Shown here piece by piece: positions 1-6,945 of a stretch of 64,000 bases of DNA. The DNA is taken from positions 62,001 to 126,000 of the forward strand of contig LNEU01000015.1 of assembly GCA_001464355.1 (NCBI GenBank), given 5' to 3'. The notes under the pieces were generated by a model. The model was given only the letters and a program-made list of their open reading frames with translations, was not told the origin of the DNA and made no database searches. How positions within the stretch are numbered: the stretch's first letter is position 1; each line of letters begins with the position of its first letter. The stretch is from Burkholderiales bacterium Ga0077544 (lineage in GTDB: Bacteria > Pseudomonadota > Gammaproteobacteria > Burkholderiales > Burkholderiaceae_D). Position numbers and translations under genes: made by a program.

Positions 1-7
1 TAATCTG

Positions 8-37
8 AACCGCGGCCTCTGGCCGCGGTTTTAGTTT
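8..37 (+). terminator. Rho-independent terminator of a gene upstream of the window
   Basis: A perfect 10-base GC-rich stem (8-17 with 21-30) closes on a 3-base loop and runs into a T-rich stretch. It must end a + strand transcript that begins outside the window, and it separates that gene from pssA. Confidence 0.85.
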
Positions 38-219
38 TAATCATAGGCTTTGCCCTAATTTAATAGGGCTGTCATGCAGTTATCAGTGTCTTTCAGTTAT
101 GGTCGGCTGGTGGATTGACACCGCCTCCGTGATTGCTGGCAGCCGCTGAGATTGCCTGTCTGATACACTACGGCTTCCTGATTTCCTATTAAAAATCGGA
201 CCTTATAAACGGGATTCGC

Positions 220-1101
220 ATGTCAAGTTTCAATCGCCGAAAAGCGAAAAACAGTACTTCCGCATTTTCCAGAACACGTCCTCTCGGCAAGCTGGCTCGT
301 GGTGCGCAAGTCGTGCGCCGTGACGATGACGACGACCTGATGGCACCGGCTCCGAAGGGGCGTCCGCGCGGCATTTATTTGCTGCCGAATGCATTTACTA
401 CTGCGGGCCTGTTTTGCGGGTTTTACGCGATCGTGATGGCGATGGGACAAAAATTCGATCATGCAGCGATTGCGATTTTCGCAGCAATGCTGCTTGATGC
501 AATTGATGGTCGCGTGGCACGCCTGACGAATACGCAAAGTGAGTTCGGTGCGCAATATGACAGTCTGGCCGATATGGTTTCCTTCGGTGCCGCGCCGGCG
601 CTGGTGGTGTACATCTGGGCGCTGCAGGATTTGGGGAAATTAGGCTGGTTGGCGGCATTTGTATATTGTGCCGGTGGCGCATTACGGCTGGCACGTTTCA
701 ATACCAATATCGCAGTGGTGGATAAACGCTACTTTCAGGGCCTGCCTAGTCCGGCAGCTGCGGCTTTGGTGGCAGGCTTTATCTGGCTGATGCAGGATCT
801 TGGCTATGCTGGTCCTGACTTGAGCTGGGCCGCATGGGCGATTACTTTGTATGCCGGTTTGACGATGGTGACGAACGTTCCGTTCTACAGCTTTAAGGAC
901 ATCAACTATCGTAAGTCGGTACCATTCATCGCAGTATTTTTGATTGTGCTGGCCTTGGTTGCGGTGGCCGGTGATCCGCCTAAAGTGCTGTTCGGCATGT
1001 TCGTTCTGTATGGTTTATCTGGGTATGTGATTTATTTTTGGCGTCTGGCCAAAGGTAGGCCGGTCAGTATCGTGCAAACGGAAATGGATATGCACGATTA
1101 A
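220..1101 (+). CDS. pssA: CDP-diacylglycerol--serine O-phosphatidyltransferase
   Basis: Membrane enzyme that joins serine to CDP-diacylglycerol to make phosphatidylserine, the precursor of phosphatidylethanolamine. The 293-residue protein has the complete CDP-alcohol phosphotransferase signature DG-x2-AR-x8-G-x3-D-x3-D at residues 96-118, including both catalytic aspartates. Several hydrophobic segments follow to the C-terminus. The first 50 residues are basic with a run of aspartates at 35-39, and are probably cytoplasmic. A weak GGGA ribosome site precedes the ATG. leuA follows on the same strand about 110 bases later; this order is common in Betaproteobacteria, where both lie downstream of ilv genes. 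Function is clear from the motif. Confidence 0.95.
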   Translation: MSSFNRRKAKNSTSAFSRTRPLGKLARGAQVVRRDDDDDLMAPAPKGRPRGIYLLPNAFTTAGLFCGFYAIVMAMGQKFDHAAIAIFAAMLLDAIDGRVARLTNTQSEFGAQYDSLADMVSFGAAPALVVYIWALQDLGKLGWLAAFVYCAGGALRLARFNTNIAVVDKRYFQGLPSPAAAALVAGFIWLMQDLGYAGPDLSWAAWAITLYAGLTMVTNVPFYSFKDINYRKSVPFIAVFLIVLALVAVAGDPPKVLFGMFVLYGLSGYVIYFWRLAKGRPVSIVQTEMDMHD

Positions 1102-1209
1102 GTCACAATCAGGTTCCAAGAGTGAACATGCTGATGCATTTGCATGAGGCAGCATCAGTTAATTGAAATACCGAAATTCAAACATTGAGCCCCGGTTCAG
1201 GAGTGCAAC

Positions 1210-2757
1210 ATGGCAGTCGATTCAAACAAACTGATTATTTTCGATACGACCTTGCGAGATGGTGAGCAGTCGCCAGGCGCGTCTATGACGAAAGACGAAA
1301 AGATTCGCATCGCCAGACAGCTTGAACGCTTGAAGGTGGATATTATCGAAGCCGGTTTTGCGGCAGCCTCGCAAGGCGATTTTGAATCGATTCATGCGAT
1401 CTCCGGCATCATCAAGGATGCGACGGTGTGCTCCTTGTCGCGCGCCAATGACAAGGACATCGCACGCGCGGCCGAAGCGTTGGCACCGGCCGAAAGAAAG
1501 CGTATCCATACCTTTCTCGCGACGTCACCGTTGCATATGGAAAAAAAGCTGCGCATGACACCGGACCAAGTGTTCGAACAAGCCAAGATGGCAGTTCGGT
1601 ATGCGCGCAAGTTTACCGATGACGTTGAATTCAGTCCTGAAGACGGCAGCCGCTCGGATATCGATTTTCTGTGCCGCGTGATTGAAGCCGTGATCAAGGA
1701 AGGCGCGACCACCATCAATTTTGCAGACACTGTCGGTTATGGTGTGCCTGAGCTGTACGGCAATATGTTGAAGACCCTGCGTGAACGTATTCCAAATTCC
1801 GACAAGGCGGTGTGGTCGGTACATTGTCACAACGATCTCGGTATGGCCGTTGCCAACTCGCTCGCTGGCGTGATGATAGGTGGGGCGCGTCAGGTCGAAT
1901 GCACGATCAACGGTTTGGGTGAACGCGCGGGTAATACTGCGCTGGAAGAAATCGTGATGGCTGTGCGCACGCGCAAGGACCACTTCAATTTGGAAATTGG
2001 CATCGACGCTACACAGATCGTGCCGACCTCCAAACTAGTTTCGCAAATCACAGGTTTTGCGGTGCAGCCGAATAAGTCTGTGGTCGGCGCAAATGCATTT
2101 GCGCATGCATCAGGTATTCATCAGGATGGCGTGCTGAAGGCGCGCGATACCTATGAAATCATGCGCGCCGAAGATGTGGGCTGGAGCGCCAACAAAATCG
2201 TTCTCGGCAAACTGTCAGGCCGCAATGCATTCAAACAGCGCCTTGAAGAGTTGGGCATCACGATGGAATCGGCGGCCGACACGGATGCCGCATTTGTGCG
2301 CTTCAAGGAACTGGCCGATCGCAAGTCGGATATTTTCGATGAAGACATCATGGCGCTGGTATCCGATGAGCAGCAATCGCACGAGAAGGAATACTACAAT
2401 TTTGTTTCGCTGACACAGCAATCGTCCAGCGCGACCAAACCTGCGGCTAGCGTCGTCTTTTCGATAGGCGGCAAGGAAGAAACCTGTGCAGGAGAGGGCA
2501 ATGGGCCGGTCGATGCGATCGTCAATGCAATCGAGTCGAAAGTGGCAAGCGGTGCAGAATTGCTGTTGTTTTCAGTCAATGCGATTACGACAGGTACCGA
2601 GTCGCAAGGCGAGGTCACGATGCGTTTATCGAAAGCTGGACGTATCGTCAATGGCGTCGGCGCAGATCTGGATATCGTGATCGCTTCCGCAAAGGCCTAT
2701 ATTTCCGCACTGAATAAATTGCATTCGAAGATAGAAAAACTGAATCCTCAACTGTAG
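1210..2757 (+). CDS. leuA: 2-isopropylmalate synthase
   Basis: First committed enzyme of leucine synthesis: it condenses acetyl-CoA with 2-oxoisovalerate. The protein has 515 residues, typical of the long bacterial form. Residues 11-23 carry the [12 protein letters not shown] signature with the catalytic arginine. The metal-binding HCHND motif lies at 205-209. A linker containing LSGRNAF leads to the C-terminal LeuA regulatory domain (about 390-510), where leucine normally gives feedback inhibition. CAGGAG lies just before the ATG. A strong terminator at 2823-2855 closes the unit. No leader peptide or attenuator is obvious in the 108 bases after pssA. Confidence 0.96.
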   Translation: MAVDSNKLIIFDTTLRDGEQSPGASMTKDEKIRIARQLERLKVDIIEAGFAAASQGDFESIHAISGIIKDATVCSLSRANDKDIARAAEALAPAERKRIHTFLATSPLHMEKKLRMTPDQVFEQAKMAVRYARKFTDDVEFSPEDGSRSDIDFLCRVIEAVIKEGATTINFADTVGYGVPELYGNMLKTLRERIPNSDKAVWSVHCHNDLGMAVANSLAGVMIGGARQVECTINGLGERAGNTALEEIVMAVRTRKDHFNLEIGIDATQIVPTSKLVSQITGFAVQPNKSVVGANAFAHASGIHQDGVLKARDTYEIMRAEDVGWSANKIVLGKLSGRNAFKQRLEELGITMESAADTDAAFVRFKELADRKSDIFDEDIMALVSDEQQSHEKEYYNFVSLTQQSSSATKPAASVVFSIGGKEETCAGEGNGPVDAIVNAIESKVASGAELLLFSVNAITTGTESQGEVTMRLSKAGRIVNGVGADLDIVIASAKAYISALNKLHSKIEKLNPQL

Positions 2758-2822
2758 GTTACCCGACCAGAAATCAGCATAGCCATCCGCTATATTGAAA
2801 TCTTGTGATGTCGTAATTTTTA

Positions 2823-2855
2823 AAAGGCCTTGCCGAGATGCAAGGCCTTTCTATT
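2823..2855 (+). terminator. Terminator after leuA
   Basis: A perfect 10-base stem (2823-2832 with 2841-2850) with an 8-base loop ends in a T-rich tail, 65 bases after the leuA stop codon. Confidence 0.85.
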
Positions 2856-2988
2856 TGTGGGTGATGGATGTAGCACCGTTAGAATGTTGTGCTATGTGCG
2901 CAAACATACAATCAGACGAGAAATATAAGCATAAAATAAAGTCATCTGCGGGAAGGGAAAGGCCGGGACACAGGCGATAGGGGGCAGC

Positions 2989-3243
2989 ATGGATGCAAGC
3001 AAATCACATTTCATGAACTTGCTTTTGGCGAGCATCGTCATCGTCCTTTTTTTAATCGCTGCCACCGTGACTACCGTGACGTGGTCCCCATTATTGCCTG
3101 AAGCAATTATTGTCGATATAAATCGCAATCAGGTTGATGAACCTGATGAATTTTCATCGTATGTCGCCTTACATCAAACAGAAACTTGGCACTACACTGC
3201 GGCCTTGTACTCTCCGTTAAAGATAGTAGATTGCGTGAAATAA
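2989..3243 (+). CDS. Small single-pass membrane protein, unknown
   Basis: I do not recognise this 84-residue protein. After a short polar start it has one hydrophobic segment at about residues 10-32, followed by a polar tail that would lie in the periplasm if the positive N-terminus stays inside. A G-rich stretch just before the ATG could serve as a ribosome site. It ends 25 bases before the stop codon of the convergent MHYT-GGDEF-EAL gene. Its codons look like those of its neighbours. It may be a real small protein or a chance open frame; conservation in relatives would decide. Confidence 0.4.
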   Translation: MDASKSHFMNLLLASIVIVLFLIAATVTTVTWSPLLPEAIIVDINRNQVDEPDEFSSYVALHQTETWHYTAALYSPLKIVDCVK

Positions 3244-3267
3244 TGACATCGAACACGCTAGCAATGA

Positions 3268-5394
3268 TTAATGATTCAAATTCGAACGGACAGTGGGCGA
3301 AGTAGCTTTAGCTAATAAGGCCGCAGTGTGGATTGCATCCATAAACTGATCTGCAGCCATCGGCCGGCCCATCAGATAACCTTGCATCGTGTCGCATCCC
3401 AGCGATGTCAGATATTTCTGTTGTTCTGCAGTCTCCACTCCTTCCGCAACAACGCGCAGATTCAGTGAACGCCCGAGGGCAATGATGGCGGCAACGATAG
3501 ATGAGTCATCAGTATCCTGTGCTAGATCGCTGATGAAGCCTCTGTCTATTTTCAGTTCGGTGGCCGGCAGCCGTTTGAGGTAAAGCAGACTGGAGTATCC
3601 GGTGCCGAAGTCGTCGATGGAAATGTCGATGCCTAAACTGGAAAGTTTGTCGAGTATCGCGAGGCTTGCTTCAACATCATGCATGGCGGTCGACTCTGTA
3701 ACTTCCAGCATTAGGGCGGAAGCGGGCAAGCTGTTACGTACCAATGTTGTTTGCACCAGTTCAACTAGGGCGTCGTTGCTGAATTGGACGGCGGATAAAT
3801 TGACTGCTACTTTCCAGTGGCGATTCCCTTCGTCATGCCATATGCGCATTTGACGGCAGGCTTCATCCAATACCCATTCGCCGATGGGAACTATCAAACC
3901 GGTCTTTTCTGCCAGTGCAATAAATTCGACCGGTGAAATCATGCCGCGCGTCGGATGTTGCCAGCGCAAGAGTGCTTCTGCACCAATCACCATGCCGTCC
4001 GGCGTGTTGAATTTCGGCTGGTAATGCAGTCGAAACTCCTTGCGTTCGAGCGCAAGGCGCAGATCCTGTATGACCTGTAGCTGGTTATGTGCATTGGTAT
4101 TCATTGACGATTCAAAGAAATGATAGCCGTTGCGCCCCGTACTTTTGGTGTGATACATCGCGGCATCGGCGTTGACCAGCAAGTCATGCGCAGTCTGTCC
4201 GTCATCCGGATAAATGGTGATGCCGACACTGGCAGATACGCCCAGAGCGTGGTGATCAATACTAAACGCTTGATTGATGATGTTGCACAGTTTGTCTGCC
4301 ACCGAAGCGGCGTCTTCCGGCTCCACCACTTCAATCAATAAAACGAATTCGTCACCACCGAGTCGCGCCGCTGTATCTTGCGCACGAATGCTGCCGCGTA
4401 TCCGTTGCGCTACTTCGATCAGCAGCATATCGCCGACATGGTGGCCGAGCGAATCGTTGATCGCCTTGAAGCCATCGAGATCGATAAACATCAGTGCAAA
4501 GCGCGTGTGCGTCCGTTCAGCCTTGCGCAACATTTGATCCAGCCGGTCTTCCAGCAAGGTACGGTTAGGCAATTTGGTCAGATTGTCTTGTAGCGCTTGT
4601 TGGGTTAATTCCTGATTGGCGACTGCCAGCGATTGCGCCAGCAAACTGGTTTGTGATTCGAGTCGCGCATCCAGTACCGAGGTCAGTAGGGCAATTGCCA
4701 GCACCGATAGCGTCACGATAATCACGACTAGCGCCAGCCAGCCGGGAAGAATGCCTTCACTTGCGGCAGTACAAATACTGCCGACAGGGAAGTTCGCCGC
4801 TGCCATGCCTGTGTAATGCATACCGATGATAGCCATGCCCATGACAATCGCAGCCATGGCGCGGGCACGCTTCATATGCGGCCGTTTTTTTCTTAAAGTA
4901 AATGCTATCCATAGCGCTGCACCAGAGGCGGCAATGGCGATCAGTACAGAGAGCGAGAACAGTAGTGGATCGTATTCAATTTCGGGTGTCATACGTAATG
5001 CCGCCATGCCCGTGTAATGCATGGCAGCGATGGCGATACCCATCAGTAACGCACTCACGCTGAGTTGCGCCACCGGTAATGTAGGCTGGCTGATACGCCA
5101 CAAGGCAAAACCGGATGCAACTACCGCGATAACGAGTGAGATGATCGTCAGTGTTAAATCGTAACCGAGCGCTATGGGCAGTCGGAAAGACAGCATACCG
5201 ATGAAATGCATGGACCAGATACCGACGCCCATCGCAAATGTGCCACCAACCAGCCATAAGGCGGCACCATTATGTTGTGTGGCATTGATGCGCTCTGCCA
5301 TATCAAGCGCAGTGTAGGACGCAAGGATGGCAACCAGCAAAGAGATCAGGACCAGGAGCGTATCGTAATGCGCTGTGTAATATGCCGTGAACAT
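3268..5394 (-). CDS. MHYT-GGDEF-EAL membrane c-di-GMP protein
   Basis: Membrane protein of 708 residues that probably both makes and degrades cyclic di-GMP in response to a signal sensed in the membrane. The N-terminal half is an MHYT sensor with about seven membrane segments and three copies of the motif (MHF at 62, MHYTGM at 125 and at 192), proposed in this family to bind copper or a small gas. A GGDEF domain follows (about 268-430) with intact GGDEF at 346-350. An inhibitory RxxD site lies at 337-340, the standard five residues upstream. The EAL domain (about 445-690) has EAL at 473-475 and a normal DDFGTGYSS motif. Both enzyme halves therefore look active. ATG start with an AAGGA-like site somewhat far upstream. 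It stands alone and faces away from the DUF2383 gene. Confidence 0.93.
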   Translation of the reverse strand: MFTAYYTAHYDTLLVLISLLVAILASYTALDMAERINATQHNGAALWLVGGTFAMGVGIWSMHFIGMLSFRLPIALGYDLTLTIISLVIAVVASGFALWRISQPTLPVAQLSVSALLMGIAIAAMHYTGMAALRMTPEIEYDPLLFSLSVLIAIAASGAALWIAFTLRKKRPHMKRARAMAAIVMGMAIIGMHYTGMAAANFPVGSICTAASEGILPGWLALVVIIVTLSVLAIALLTSVLDARLESQTSLLAQSLAVANQELTQQALQDNLTKLPNRTLLEDRLDQMLRKAERTHTRFALMFIDLDGFKAINDSLGHHVGDMLLIEVAQRIRGSIRAQDTAARLGGDEFVLLIEVVEPEDAASVADKLCNIINQAFSIDHHALGVSASVGITIYPDDGQTAHDLLVNADAAMYHTKSTGRNGYHFFESSMNTNAHNQLQVIQDLRLALERKEFRLHYQPKFNTPDGMVIGAEALLRWQHPTRGMISPVEFIALAEKTGLIVPIGEWVLDEACRQMRIWHDEGNRHWKVAVNLSAVQFSNDALVELVQTTLVRNSLPASALMLEVTESTAMHDVEASLAILDKLSSLGIDISIDDFGTGYSSLLYLKRLPATELKIDRGFISDLAQDTDDSSIVAAIIALGRSLNLRVVAEGVETAEQQKYLTSLGCDTMQGYLMGRPMAADQFMDAIHTAALLAKATSPTVRSNLNH

Positions 5395-6005
5395 AATTAA
5401 AACTGCATTCCTTCAATAATCAACAAAAAAAACGCTGCAGAAGTTGCGATGTTCGCGAAAATTATCGGATACACGAAGAAAATATCGCCTGCAAAAAAGG
5501 CGCTTCAGAAAAATAATTGAGCGTTACTTTTCACCAAACAAAAGTTGGTGAAGCAAAAAGTTGGTGAAGCAGTAATTCATGCTGTCAAACAATGTCTGAA
5601 TAACTGACGACATGATGACAAGACGAATAGAAGGAGTTTTTCATGTAAATGCTTATAGCGTTTGGCATTGTACATTGCCATCAAGAAATTCGTCGTGCAC
5701 ACGCTTGAGGTTTGCGGTATCTCAGTGTCCAATTTTCAATTTGTTTCTCTATCGAAAACAATAATAAAAATGCATGCATTTGAACTTTTATGTGCGATGT
5801 CGAACAGATATGAGTGTGCCTATCCTTCATAGTAAATTGAATATCGGCACATTCATTGTCGACAGCCTTCGTGATAGAGATTTAACAGAAGCTTTGTTTT
5901 TTGCTGATAATTTTTGACGCGCTTCCAGTGTTTCAAGAACAGCTGCAGAGCTTGTCTTCTCTATTTGCCCTGCGTGATAAACGTGATGTATTGAAAGGAA
6001 ATGTG
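5395..6005. other. Non-coding divergent region with repeats
   Basis: AT-rich region of about 610 bases between the divergent MHYT-GGDEF-EAL and DUF2383 genes. I see no convincing gene or RNA. It holds a tandem direct repeat at 5541-5570 with a matching inverted half-site, and a near-perfect 18-base palindrome at 5663-5680. Both are listed as findings. The promoters of both genes should lie here, but I could not assign them. Confidence 0.6.
5530..5570. repeat. Tandem direct repeat with inverted half-site
   Basis: The 14-base unit AAAGTTGGTGAAGC occurs at 5541-5554 and 5557-5570. TTCACCAA at 5530-5537 is the reverse complement of the TTGGTGAA inside each unit, so either copy could pair with it. 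It lies about 140 bases upstream of the minus-strand MHYT-GGDEF-EAL start. Confidence 0.75.
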
Positions 6006-6458
6006 ATGAATAACGACGTGATCTCTACCCTTAACGACTTGATTGAAACGTGTAAAGACGGTGAAGAGGGCTTTAAAAGCTGTGCTGAAGATATCAGCAA
6101 TCCGCAACTCAAACAGACGCTGATAACCTATGCGGCGAGTTGTTCGACTTCTGCTCGTGAATTGACGGCGCTGGTTATTGCACACGGCGGCGATCCCGAA
6201 ACAAAAAGTAGTCTCGCAGGTACCTTGCATCGTCGCTGGATAGATATTAAATCTGCTGTAATGGGCAAGGACGATGAAACAGTATTGAATGAATGTGAGC
6301 GCGGTGAAGACGTGGCGAAAAAAAGCTATCGTCATGCGCTTGAAAAAGATTTGCCGCTGGATGTCAAGGCAGTGATCGAACGTCAGTATCAGGGTGTACT
6401 GCAAAATCACGACGCCATCAAGAGTCTACGCGATCGCGCTCGTGCATCGGCATTGTAA
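6006..6458 (+). CDS. PA2169-family four-helix-bundle protein (DUF2383)
   Basis: A 150-residue soluble all-helical protein of the DUF2383/PA2169 family, with a ferritin-like four-helix fold and no established biochemical role. Family members are often linked to stress or stationary phase. The start is set at 6006 because AAAGGA lies directly upstream at good spacing. The longer open frame from 5901 adds 35 residues that do not look like this family. A second stress-type gene (DUF883) follows 70 bases later, so the two are probably co-transcribed up to the terminator at 6878-6916. Confidence 0.8.
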   Translation: MNNDVISTLNDLIETCKDGEEGFKSCAEDISNPQLKQTLITYAASCSTSARELTALVIAHGGDPETKSSLAGTLHRRWIDIKSAVMGKDDETVLNECERGEDVAKKSYRHALEKDLPLDVKAVIERQYQGVLQNHDAIKSLRDRARASAL

Positions 6459-6528
6459 TGGTCGGGGCGCGTCAACATAGCGCGTTCCTTTTTTTAAATT
6501 AAATATCTGAAAAACAAGGAGCATCAAC

Positions 6529-6831
6529 ATGGCAGAAACAAGAATGGAAGCTGTTACCGACGATGTGAAAATATTGTCGCGCGACGCAAAAAAAATGGTG
6601 CAAGAGGCGCATGAAGATGCGATGCAGAAAACTGGCGAATTGAGTGAGAAGTGCAAAGAATTATTTAATTCTGCTATCGCCACTGCGAAAGAAGTGCCAG
6701 CGGTTGCTGCCGCCAAGACCAAAGAGGTGGCGACTTCGACGGATAATTACGTTCATCAGAATCCATGGAGGGCGGTAACGCTATCGGCAGGCGTGGGTTT
6801 GCTATTAGGGATTATCTTCGCAAAAAAATAG
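6529..6831 (+). CDS. DUF883 (ElaB/YqjD-like) C-tail membrane protein
   Basis: A 100-residue protein of the DUF883 family. In E. coli the relatives YqjD and ElaB sit in the inner membrane by a C-terminal helix and associate with ribosomes in stationary phase. Here residues 1-75 form a charged amphipathic helix. NPWRAV then leads into a glycine-rich hydrophobic segment (about 80-97) ending in two lysines, as is typical. AAGGAG precedes the ATG. Ribosome binding is inferred from the family; the sequence shows only the topology. Confidence 0.85.
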   Translation: MAETRMEAVTDDVKILSRDAKKMVQEAHEDAMQKTGELSEKCKELFNSAIATAKEVPAVAAAKTKEVATSTDNYVHQNPWRAVTLSAGVGLLLGIIFAKK

Positions 6832-6877
6832 TGAATGATATGCAGGCCTGATTTTGGTCTGTATATGGTTTTTATCA

Positions 6878-6916
6878 AAAAAATCCTGCTGCACAATTTG
6901 TGCAGCAGGATTTTTT
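6878..6916. terminator. Bidirectional terminator
   Basis: A perfect 17-base stem (6878-6894 with 6900-6916) with a 5-base loop has A-runs on one side and T-runs on the other. It can therefore end both the + strand DUF883 transcript and the convergent minus-strand CACHE-GGDEF gene. Confidence 0.92.
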
Positions 6917-6945
6917 CATTTTGCAGGTTGGAAAACCGAATAGAT

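Noticed and set aside
115-120. TTGACA as a -35 box for pssA
   Set aside because: No acceptable -10 element lies 16-18 bases downstream.
1131-1158. Hairpin before leuA as a leucine attenuator
   Set aside because: Stem is only seven bases, without T-run and without a leucine-rich leader peptide.
5661-5680. Sigma-54-like TGGCA...TTGC sequence
   Set aside because: The distance between GG and GC is one base too long for a sigma-54 promoter; better described as a palindrome.
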